A DNA stretch of 64,000 nucleotides, taken from positions 1-64,000 of the forward strand of contig JAACJM010000309.1 of the NCBI GenBank assembly GCA_013368315.1. Direction: 5' to 3'. Shown here one piece after another: positions 54,460 to 64,000 of this stretch. The position numbers and the translations under genes were made by a program. Source of the DNA: Tetrapyrgos nigripes. Lineage: Eukaryota; Basidiomycota; Agaricomycetes; Agaricales; Campanellaceae. The stretch's first letter is position 1. Each line of letters begins with the position of its first letter. The notes beneath the pieces were generated by a model. It made no database searches, had not been told where the DNA came from, and worked only from the letters and a program-made list of their open reading frames with translations.

Positions 54460-56020
54460 GCGGCGACCATTTCAAGGAACAGTTTTCACAGCGTGAAGCC
54501 CTACTCAAAGGTCAGCAAGAAGTTCTCAACATATAGACAGCAAGGGGTGGCGAGCGTACCTGTTTTCAAGGCCACTATTCCATCCTTGGGAGACATCAAT
54601 TTGTGTATTCTATGAAGCGTCAGAATTATACGACGCCTCCACCATCGGGTCATGCACCCTGTCACACTGACATGCCAAGAGTCATTGAAGCTTGAAGGTT
54701 GTGAGACTGAGAAGGGTTGCATTGTATGAAGTACTTCAGCTTTGGAAAATTGCCTGAACACAAGTTGAGGGGATTTAGCAGGAGCTTCAAGAGCAGATAA
54801 GGATGTATTGGGGATGTGTGCAGGGTTAGATGACGATGAGTCTGACAAAACGATGAAGGGCGGCATTTCAATGAAAATGTCAAGATGACATTCTTGGGAT
54901 GTCGGAATTCAAGTGGAATTGGATCTGAACCAATGCCCCCCTGGGCCCTTGTCACCGCGCTCTTGAAATTGTTGAGAGTCCTCGGAGCTACGTTGGAACT
55001 TTCTATAATGTCTCTTCTTTTCTTGCAATTGTCTTTTCTTTAAACTATGTACGTGTACTCGTACTAGTAAGTCTTTAAGCTGGGGGGAGATGCGAGATGT
55101 GAAGCAGGAATGGGGAACGGAAAGAAAGGATTTCAGGGCAGATAGGTGTTTGGTGTTTGGTGTTTGGTGTCTTAGTCTTAGACGTTCTCGCAGGAGGAAG
55201 ATGGGGGATGGGGACAGACCTCTCCTTACTAAGAAACGGTTGACAAGAGAAGAAACAATAATACCCAGCCCATACCCTTATGATTCCCAGGATGGGCTCT
55301 GACCAACGTGGCGTTCTGAATATCTGCTTGACAGTAAGTATACCACTATGTAGTTCCGTTTTCTTCTTCAAGGTTTATTCCACCGACATCCTGAAATCCT
55401 ACACATCAATTTGGTTATGAACTTAATTTTATCTGGTTTGATTGGTGCGTACTATATTCAAAGAAATTATACATATCTGAAGTATCAAATACCTACATTT
55501 CTTCTGAAATCTGTAGCTGGTAGGATCTGGACGATTGTAGCTAGTTGATAGTCCCGGGAACGATGATGTATTAGATAGGTACATCGGGGTGCTTCCCGAA
55601 ACCCGGCGTTCAGCGCTAGCTTCAACGCCCATCATCCTTCACCCCTGCTCATCGCCATTTAGTTAGGGACTCGTTCTTATAACCTGACGTTCCCGAGTGT
55701 GGCTGTGCTCGATAGGTTGTACCGGCTGTTGCCGCAAAAACGCGTGGCGCCCATTTGACGCCCATCATCCTTCACACTTGCTCACCATCAATGAAGGTTA
55801 CAACGTTACGAGGCCCTTTAGGGACTTGTTCTTACAATATGAGGCTTCCGCCTATGGCTAATCAATTTATATATACGATTTTCTCCACTAATGTCTGCCT
55901 CGAAATCTTAGAAGCCAGTACCAAACAGTTGACAGCGCTCACTTAGCGCTCGCACTCACTCTCCTTGAGCCTCGTCATTGCCACACGGAGTGGTGGCCCA
56001 CATCTCCTTCATCTACTCTC
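54460..56020. other. Intergenic with dispersed repeats
   Basis: No conserved gene was recognised in 54460-55600. 55665-55790 and 55803-55850 are copies of the CGTTACGAGGCCC/CTTATAACCTGACG repeat, and 55968-56010 is a hairpin repeat copy (GCCTCGTCATTGCCACACGG...GTGGCCCACA). Confidence 0.55.
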
Positions 56021-56660
56021 TTAAGATCCTGATTCCAGTCGTACTTCAACTCCGTTATTTAGATGCCTTGACAATAATAAATATGCATCCATTGCGTTGA
56101 CCGGACCCCCGCGGAAAGTCATTCCAACGTAGGTGTATTCCATCACAATGTTGATAATGTCGTCTCCAATGTGGAATGTCCGAAACTTTCGTGGTTTATT
56201 GCCATGGTATGCAATCGCACACTTGAGAGCATTGACAATCATGAATTTAGAACGGCACCAGCGGTAAAATAGATCAAGCTTTCTCTGTCGTCCTTCCTGC
56301 GATAGGGAAATGAGCAGCAGATCGTCTGCTTGTTCCAGGTGCAAGACATGAGCGTCATTCAGTACAACATCATCGTGTGACTCTGATATTTTGAAATCGG
56401 AGAAATAGAAGAACCATAGTAGCGGCGAGACTGTGTCGTATGCCAGTATTCCCATCGCAGAGGTAAATTTGTGCGAGACTGTTCCACCATGGCGGACTTG
56501 ATACTTTATATTGTAATACAACATGCGAAGCCAGTCAAATATTTTACCTCCCGCACCAACCTTTTGAGCTTCAGCCAGAGAGAAGCGTGATGGACGGAGG
56601 GAAAGGCGTTGGAAATGTCAGCACTGGCTACCCATAGAGTTTGACCATTGCTTTCTCAAT
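56021..56660 (-). pseudogene. LINE reverse-transcriptase fragment
   Basis: The minus strand encodes ADISNAFPSVHHASLW near 56600-56650 (first catalytic Asp block of non-LTR RT). After a one-base frame change it reads GILAYDTVSPLLWFFYFSDF and HLEQADDLLL (the FADD/YADD active site with Gln-Ala-Asp-Asp), then a Cys/Lys-rich end (NALKCAIAYHGNKPRKF). Both ends are missing: no endonuclease, no 3' tail. It is a dead fragment of a non-LTR retrotransposon of a kind common in Agaricomycetes. Confidence 0.8.
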
Positions 56661-57164
56661 ACAAGCACAAAGAATGAAAGCGAGTCGCAAGCTTGAAGCT
56701 GTCTGCCTGTACCAGATAGATATTTGGGGTCGACACGTCAAATGACGAGAGGTAGTTACACAATAGAAATAGTAGGAAAAGCCCCAACTAGTTTTTAAAC
56801 TTCCATGTCCTTAATCTTATAATACCAATACTCCATTGCATACGCATCAATTGTTCGAAATCGCATACTAATACGCTAGTACACTAGTACCATACAGACA
56901 AAGAGAACAAAGAAGAACCATTCTCGAGTTCATAAACCAGCCAAATCCCAGAAAACGTAAGTGAAAAGTCAACATACAACCACACCGAAACAAACGTCAA
57001 AAGTACAAATTATAATGTCAGTCATTGGATAACTTGTTACCCATCAAGATTCCACTTCATTCACCCCCCCTACTCCTTCGTTCGAACTTCGTCTTTCATC
57101 ACAACCGTTCGACTCAACCCCCTCCCCAACCCCCTTCCCTTTCCACACCCTATGTACTCCCCAC

Positions 57165-59322
57165 CCCCTACTTCCCAATCCCCATCTTATCAATCCTTTC
57201 CTCGATTTTATCCAATCGATCCCTCAATTCCTTGGCTTCCTCGCCTTTACTCCTACTTCCTTCGCGCGTCGTGTTTGCCTCATTGGTTTCGCCTTCGTCT
57301 TGATCTTCATCAGCATACCCCTCCACACCAAACTCTCCAATCCTCTCCATCCCATCGGGACTACTATCCAACCTCTTTAAATGTTCCTTCATTTCTCTTT
57401 GGGATCCGTCATTTCGTTTGTGCTTGTGTTCCCCCCATATCCATACCCATACCCGTACCCGGTATCCTTTGTGTAGAAGCCTTGGCACTCAACGTAACCT
57501 CTCCTTCCCCACCACTCGGCTCAAACTCTTCCTTCCTCATACCTCTAAACTTGAGTGCGTATTACCACGTAGCATCAACAGAGGCCTCAAGTCGGAGGTC
57601 TTCTCGGTCGTATACCTGGGATCAGAAATCAGTCAGTCAAAAAGATTCTAGTATTTGATCGAATGAATGAAAAAACAAAGCAAAGGAAAAGAAGCGAAAG
57701 ACGATAAAAGATGAAAATGGATAACAAAAAAAAAGAAACGCAAAAACGCAATGAAATGAAATGGAAGGGAAGAAATCGCCGTGTTCTTTGCATACCGAAA
57801 CGTAGGTTATGTTATGACAGGGAGGAAAGGTGACGACGACGACGACACCAAAAGAGAAGTAACAAAAATTGATGGGACTGTATGGATGAACAGACAACTG
57901 ACCTAACCCCCTCGGCACAATTCGCATGTAGCGCATGCTTATTCGCAAAATCCGTGAAAAAGGCCGCTCCAGTCTCTGAAAACCGGAACGAATCGTCTTC
58001 AGCAGAAATGATGTAGGTGTATATAGTTGTTTTGCTACGGGAAGGGGATTTTTACGTCGTGTTACCCCCGAGTTCGCGGTCGTACTGGTCCTTGTTCCGG
58101 ACGATGACGATGTTGACCCAGCGGCATCGGTGTTGGTGTTGGTGTTGGTGTTGGCGTTGGTGTTGTTGGAGGGATCAGAGGCCTCGGCCTCGCCGCGATT
58201 GGGCATTGTATTGGGAACGACGTTAATACTCCCCCTCAACAACCTCTTCAGATTCTCTCCAATCCTCCTCATCTCGTCGGGTGTAGGTCTCCCCACAGCA
58301 ACCCCCGAGCCAGCTGCATGTTCAGGTCCTACGTCTCTAGCATTATGCGGATTGGTGTTAGACTCGGTACCATTCCTAGAAAACCCTCGTCAACACCGTC
58401 ATCCTGCCCTTATAATTTTAAAAAAGAGAAAAACCTCAACGTACCCATTCCCCGCACCACCACCCGACCCCAAAATCTCCAACGCCATTCCTCGTAGTCC
58501 TCGCATACAACATTCTAGGTCCAGCCATAATCCCCTGTCTAACCGCAAAACTCGTAGGACCACTCCCAAAGATAGATTGTACGGCTCGATACTATTGAAT
58601 GATCCAATGTTGGACTTGCTGTTGCGGTTGTGGGACTTGCCATTGGGGATAAAGATGGGAGTGTTGACCTGGACGTGGCAGTAATGGAGGCACGGAATCT
58701 GTACTAGGTACAAGTGGTAGAGGCCTCTCTCCATCCCCATCCCACCCGTGTCGTCACGAAACTAAACCCCGACACCCACAAGATACATCTTCCACGTACA
58801 ATACAACCTCGCATCGGGGAGGTTTGTGAGGAGGCCGATGGTGGGTGAGAAGTGGATTGAGTAGCTGGGTGGGTGGGTCGAGTGGGCGGGTATGTTGTAC
58901 GAGTTGCGGTTGACGTTGGTAGTGAGAAGTTGTAGATTCGGGTGAGTATTGGGATGAATGGTATAGTGTGTATTTAGACGTGAGCGACGCAACAGGGTCG
59001 GGGAGCGTTTAGAAGGGTATTGAGGACACTTGAGTTGATCTGAGGTAGAAGGTACATTGAAGACTCGCCAGAGTTTGTTCCAGAAGGGAATGAGAGTGTG
59101 AGGTTGGACAGAGGAGACAAAGGAAATGCGGGATGTCCTTGAGGGAAACCACGGAAATCGGACCGATTCAAACTCCGACAACGTGTGCGACGTCGTTCTG
59201 CTCCTACACCTGTTGTCGATCAAGCAAGGCACGGTGTTGTTGATCGTAGATCTTGAGCTCGGCCTTAAAGGGCCTCGTAATATATCCAACACACCCAACA
59301 TACATAGTCTGGTGTTCATCAT
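57165..59322 (-). pseudogene. Unassigned coding remnants, partly duplicated at 29 kb
   Basis: Several protein-like stretches follow each other on the minus strand: SGPTSFAVRQGIMAGPRMLYARTT near 58490-58570 with a GT donor after it; GRPTPDEMRRIGENLKRLL plus an Asn/Thr repeat near 58130-58290; a DSFRFSETGAAFFTDFANKHALHANCAEG stretch near 57910-58000; VYDREDLRLEASVDATW with an in-frame TAA near 57570; and a Glu/Lys-rich coiled-coil end (57168-57488). They may be exons of one gene, but stops and frame changes prevent a single model, and 58762-59322 could be its 5' part. No domain was recognised. The 3' part is repeated at 29130-29390. Confidence 0.45.
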
Positions 59323-59980
59323 CTCCTGTCAAAACCCACTGGCATGCTAATCGATCGTCTTTTTCTCAGTCTTAAGCTTCATTCCGTGCGGTTCTACGTC
59401 TCACATGCCGTACTCTGAGTTCATTCCATAGCTCCTTGGTCTCATGTGCGGCTCGTGTCCATGTGAAGCAAAGCATGCTGTCAGCTGCGAGTAGCCGCAT
59501 GGTGGCTCATGAACGTTTACAACGAGGCTATTCTTGTGGTAGATTCCACCGTCTAATCTTACTTTGTTCCTGTTCACGGAGGCCAATCCCCTCGTTTCAT
59601 AGGACTCAGTCACAAACGTAGACGAACCATTGGCTTTGCAGAGATTATCCAGAGTGTGTATCAGTAAATTTCGTTTTTGGGGTCTTTGGCACCAAGCCTT
59701 GACAGTTTGTCATTCTAATTGCTGCCCTCGGACGTACTGGTTTATTACGCTGTTCGAACCATGAGTTGACAGCTTCAAGGCAGCTCCTGATTGTTCATTA
59801 ATTCAGAACCGAAGCTATTGATAGATCCATCGACGAACACTTGTGTCCCGGTCCCATTAGACAATTGCGTGTTGCATTCGAGAACAAAGTCCACGCACTC
59901 ATCGTGCCACTGAACACAGATCAGACTGAGATACAAGAGACCCACCTCATTGGGGTGCCCAACACTTCTTTTCACCATCC
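59323..59980. other. Intergenic, no gene seen
   Basis: No conserved coding sequence was recognised upstream of GTPase 1. A 27-bp sequence at 59258-59284, just to the left, matches 37048-37074. Confidence 0.5.
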
Positions 59981-62219
59981 ATGTGCATTCTTGGGTCATT
60001 TCTACGATGCTTTCCGCGCCGTGCCTATTCGCCGGACAACACACATTCCCAGCCTGACAGTCCCACAGATGGTATCCCGCTTTCACCCACTCGAACAGCT
60101 ATAGACACCAATCCCCCTGAGCTACCTACGCCCACCGAATCCCCCGAGCTACCTACGGCCGCCAATCCCCCCGAGCTACCTACGGCTGCCAATCCCCCCG
60201 AGCTACCTACGGCCGACAATCCCCCCGAGCTACCTACGGCCGCCAATCCCCCCGAGCTACCTACGCTCACTAATCCCCCGGAGCTACCTTCGAAAGTAGA
60301 AGAAACTCTTGCCGTGTGTCCACAGTGGGTAGTACTCGGAGTTATCCCCTGATCTATCCAAACTAACTACTACATCAGATTTCGAATCCTTCTAGTTGGC
60401 AACGTCAGATTTTCTCTATATCTCTCAGAATTTGGACTCATTTACACCTAGACTGGCGTCGGAAAGTCATCTCTCGTTAGCAGCATGTTCAACATTGGTC
60501 TCGAAGTGCGTTCATATCAGCCGAACTTGGGATAATCTCTTACAAAGACAGCAGGACATTGACATTGCGCATGACCGCGTCGGGAAAGCGGACATTAATC
60601 GCGAATACACTTCTCCTGAAAACCCGCGATTCATCCTACACGATAGTAAAGGCTTTGAACCGGGTTCCGAAAATACCTGGAACATTGTAGAAGAATTCGT
60701 TCGGGACAGATGCCGCACGGAGCGACCACTGAAGGATCGAGTGCATACCATCTGGTAAAAGCCTTCTTATCTGTACCTATTGTAGTTGACACCCGTGTAT
60801 CCATAGGCTTTGCATACAAACTCCCCGCACTGGCTCTCGTCTAATGGAGACCGGAGATCAACAGCTCATCAAACTCGCCAACCAGTGTAAGAGGAACTAC
60901 ACATTTCCTCAATCTGTCAACTGATTTCGTCAAAGCTCAGCTTCCCGTCATTGTTGTGTTCACCAAATACGACCTACTCTGCAATGAAAAGTCCAAGCAA
61001 CGACGTGAAAAGCTTCCATCCGAAGCTCCCGAAATTCGAAAAAGAAGTGCCGACAATGAGGCGGAAGCTTATCTCAACAAGCGAGTTAATGATTATGCCG
61101 ACTTCGACTTCAAGTCAGTTAAATGGGTATCAGTTTCGACCAATCGGCAATATAGGGACGCAGCTCGTGATTCCTTTTAGTTATCATTCTGACTATCATA
61201 CTGAGCTTCATCGTAGGTCGCTTGGAGATGCTTCGCATGCTCACCAGGGTCACTCGAGATTGTCTACATGACGTCGAAGGAGACTTATTAGTCCCGTGGG
61301 CTACTGCCCAACAGATCAACGCTCAGCAAAAAGTGAACTACTCCATCGAGTGCGTGGCATTCACTGATCACGATCTCATTAATACTTAAAATTTTCGAAT
61401 AGCGAGGGTTTTAAAAGTACGTTTTTCCTCTCTCTAACTTGACTAGTATCGAACTGAAGTTTGCCAGAGTACTGGTTGGATTTGGGCCAAAACACGATCT
61501 TTGAGGGATCAGTCCTGTGGGACTGCGTTTCCCGTATTCATCGTGATATCCTGGTAGTGTGGAATTTTCAAGACCCAGAACAGGTTCACTTGTCTGCCCT
61601 AATGCGCCAACTCGTTCTCATGGATACTTTTCAGCTACTTTCTGGGGAGCGATTTTGTACCGCCATGGTCAAGCTTATTGAGCCGTTATTGATTCACTCC
61701 GAATCTCAGTCGTAAGTCGCATAAAAATACCTGTTTTGAAAGCAAAGCTTGACCTGAGCTAGCGATGATATACTGTCACAGACCTCCGAACTGGTCTCAA
61801 TTGCAAGTACCATTGCGGCGCCTTTTGGTCAAGTTTTAGGTGCTGCGGGTATTGTAGCTTTTGCGGCCAAATTCCTTTATGGAAAGTATCAAAAAAGGTG
61901 CGATCGTGGTGTTTTTAGTTCTATAAAAGCCTCATGAATTGTTATGTCTAGCTCTTTAACTGCACTATGCCTCGGAGCATACATCGTAGATCTCACCTTG
62001 ATACTACACAATCTCTTCATGGATATGTTGACCCAGGAGCCCCCACGACCAGTCACGAGAGAGATCATTAACGATACGTTACAGAAGTATAAAGACTCGG
62101 ATGCCGGTAGAGTTCATGGATTGATTCGGGGTATAGTTAACCAAACGTTGAGTTTACATCCCGAGGAAAAGATTGCGGATCTAATCAGGAAGGAATTGAG
62201 GATCGAGACTGTCAAATAG
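59981..62219 (+). CDS. AIG1-like P-loop GTPase, copy 1
   Basis: The gene is multi-exon. The first exon (59981-60324) starts MCILGSFLRCF, possibly lipid-anchored through the N-terminal Cys, and contains a Pro-rich minisatellite. A 25-nt exon (60379-60403, FRILLVGN) and the next (60452-60505, TGVGKSSLVSS) together make the G1 loop GNTGVGKSS. Exon 60552-60754 carries DIAHDRVGKADINRE and HDSKGFEPG (G3, DxxG). 60807-60886 carries CIQTPRTGSRL, and FTKYD near 60960 is G4. The C-terminal exons include a hydrophobic region (about 61800-61880, IASTIAAPFGQVLGAAGIVAF) and a LGAYIVDLTLILHNLF segment (about 61970-62020), probably membrane-associated. Such G-domain proteins are expanded in mushrooms; the role is unknown. 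Confidence 0.8.
60110..60292 (+). repeat. 27-bp minisatellite in GTPase 1 coding sequence
   Basis: About seven units of the form AATCCCCCCGAGCTACCTAC plus a variable 7-base end encode NPPELPTAA-type repeats. The unit length is a multiple of three, so copy changes keep the frame. Units differ mainly in the last two codons (AA, AD, LT, PT). Confidence 0.9.
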
Positions 62220-63005
62220 ATCAGAAATGTTCGTTTGTAGCACACATGGTAACGTATAAATTTATATTCGGAGGGCAAACGGATAGCTCATTATCACTTT
62301 TGCAACATTCTGTCTATTGGCGTTGCATCTTTTCTGAGCATCCATTAGGCGAATCCCAAGGCTAGATTTCTCCTTTTCCATCCGTCTATTTTACCTTCAT
62401 TCCCCTCGCAACTGGTCACTATTTATTTATGCCAAGACTCTTTCCCCAGTTTTTTCACTGCGACCCTCTTTTCAACTGCCTACAGTCAACTCTTCGCATC
62501 CGTGTTCATCACGACCTTTCTTGCTTGTCCGTACCTATATTGCCATCTTTTTGACCCATATAGTTCTCCCATTTCCGCCCTACGACCATAACGATTCCAG
62601 ACATCGGCACGTGTGGGTGTGTTTTCACAGAATTTCAAACGCCACTGGGAAGATTGGTTGAGGTTGCGCACATTGCCGCTGCGCTGGGAGGGCAGTGGTC
62701 ATATTGGTGGCAAATCTTCTATGTCCGGACCGAGTCCTTCCGACTTCGATCCCGGTTATTCATGTACAGATCAGGAACATGGTCACCAGTGCTCTTCACA
62801 GAAGAAAATCCGATTCGTGCGTTTGTTCCGCTATAAACCCTATTGGTGGCGTCAAAATTTAGTACACGAAGCATGGTTCATGTGGTCTTCGAACATTGGA
62901 ATGTTCTAGTCTGATGTATGATAATTGATTGACAGGTACTACAACCCTATGACCACAGCGTATATAAAAGTCCTGTATTCTAGGTCGCTTGATACAAGTA
63001 TTGAC
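62220..63005. other. Intergenic between the two GTPase genes
   Basis: No conserved gene was recognised. The plus-strand frame 62613-62909 (98 codons) has no known motif. TATATAAAAG at about 62960-62969 is a TATA box about 40 bp upstream of GTPase 2. Confidence 0.5.
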
Positions 63006-64000
63006 ATGGGCAACAATATCTCAGCCAGCAATGTCTCAGCAGCTTCCGACCTTGAAGTCCGACAGAAATACCGGCATTTTCGTGTACTCGTCATTGGTCG
63101 TGCTAATGCTGGCAAAACGACGCTCTTGAAGCGAGTCTGTAATACCACAGAGGAGCCTTGCATCTATGACGAAGATAACAGAAACTTGGTGCGTTCCATT
63201 TGTCTGAACATAGAAATTATAAACTAACCTTCAGGCACATCTTACAGCTAGAGCCTACTGCAGATGTAAATTATTGGAACCTCCTAATGTCTTTACCTAC
63301 TGAATTTATTGATCAGCGCGGAGTTCACAACATCCACCGGGCATTTGCGTTTGCCAGTAACCCACAGTTTATCTTCCATGATTCACCTGGATTTGAGAAA
63401 GGTGGTGCGAAAGAGCTGGAGGATGTTCAGCAATTTATTGAGAACCGCGCAAAGGCAACTAATGTGGAGGATCAACTTCATGCAGTTTGGTATGTTTCTC
63501 ACTAGCTCAGTTTCATTACTAGTATTGACCGCTACTTTAGGTTTTGCCTGGTAACTGACGCAGCAAGACCTGTGTTGGAACTGGAAGAAAGATTTTTCAG
63601 AGAGAAGCGGTTTGGAAATGGTTTGTGTTTTCATTTATGATTTGTCTCAATTTCAAACCACCACTCAGTTCCAGTGATCGCAATATTTACCAAGTTTGAT
63701 GACCTGGTCACGCAACTCTATGGTGAAGATAAGGAAGAGGCTCAAATCTATCGAGATGCAACGGCATATGTAGAAGATAAATTTCAAAAGCCACTAGCAG
63801 AGTGTGATTACCCACCCAGTGCATATTTATGCTTCGAAGGTATGGTCTTGAATTTGTCTCTGTAGTATTATTGATCATTGTGTGGATAGCTATGCAAGAA
63901 CCCAATGGTAATCACCAGCAACAGGTAAAAGAACTAATGAAGAAAACTGCAGATTCACTGGGTGATCCTGCTTGGAGTTACTATTTGTTTCGATCCAGCA
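63006..64000 (+). CDS. AIG1-like P-loop GTPase, copy 2, cut by window end
   Basis: The start MGNNISASNVS at 63006 fits an N-myristoylation signal (MGxxxS). Exons: 63006-63188, 63248-63265 (18 nt, LEPTAD), 63317-63489, 63541-63620, 63669-63839, and 63890 to beyond 64000. G1 is GRANAGKTT, G3 is HDSPGFEKG, and G4 is FTKFDD. The order and spacing match the neighbour at 59981, although the two are quite diverged. All introns join in frame. The C-terminal part is outside the window, so membrane segments cannot be assessed. Confidence 0.88.

Noticed and set aside
60110..60292. Regular repeats that could suggest a CRISPR-like array
   Set aside because: The 27-bp units are contiguous without spacers, keep a coding frame, and lie in a eukaryotic gene.

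Overview
The window is nuclear DNA of a filamentous basidiomycete, most likely an Agaricomycete (mushroom-forming fungus). The evidence is many short phase-consistent introns (about 45-80 bp), a class I hydrophobin, a GH71 alpha-1,3-glucanase, an F-box/leucine-rich protein, tandem AIG1-like GTPases of the type expanded in mushrooms, and mosaics of copia, LINE, hAT, CMC-like and KDZ-like elements. No rRNA, tRNA or CRISPR was seen.

Layout. 1-9.06 kb is a decayed Ty1/copia retrotransposon with a recognisable 5' LTR and anticodon-arm-type primer site. It is broken by stop codons, a TGAGTCA-rich insertion and a 595-bp foldback MITE, and it lies inside an outer inverted repeat. 9.3-13.5 kb holds two convergent metabolic genes: an NmrA/epimerase-like NAD(P)-binding protein (+) and a 4-coumarate-CoA-ligase-like acyl-CoA synthetase with a C-terminal AKL peroxisomal signal (-). 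14.1-21.06 kb is a duplicated cluster: SDR - secreted protein A (-) - solo LTR - secreted protein B (+) - SDR. 20.9-23.5 kb shows nothing recognisable. 23.5-31.1 kb carries an F-box/LRR gene, a PRXL2-type thioredoxin-fold gene, a small cysteine-rich secreted protein and a glutathione S-transferase.

31.6-50 kb is mostly mobile DNA: a tandem pair of gag-only LTR elements sharing LTRs, a 1.7-kb hAT element with transposase remnant, a 655-bp hAT MITE, a Tc1/mariner-type MITE, and a 1.63-kb element with 8-bp target duplication that carries a PHD-like zinc-finger gene. Small nuclear or hypothetical genes lie between them. 50.8-54.4 kb returns to ordinary genes (GH71 glucanase, hydrophobin), separated by short palindromic repeats. 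56.0-59.3 kb has a LINE reverse-transcriptase fragment and unassigned coding remnants. 59.98-64 kb has two tandem GTPase genes; the second runs off the window.

Two cautions. Eight or nine frame breaks in otherwise intact genes all lie at mononucleotide runs, which points to uncorrected sequence errors rather than pseudogenes. Exon boundaries were placed by eye from GT/AG sites and reading-frame continuity. The strongest candidates for something new are the gag-only LTR family (32.7-35.8 kb, with a solo LTR at 17.4 kb), the zinc-finger-carrying TIR element (45.1-46.7 kb), and the SDR/secreted-protein duplicated cluster.
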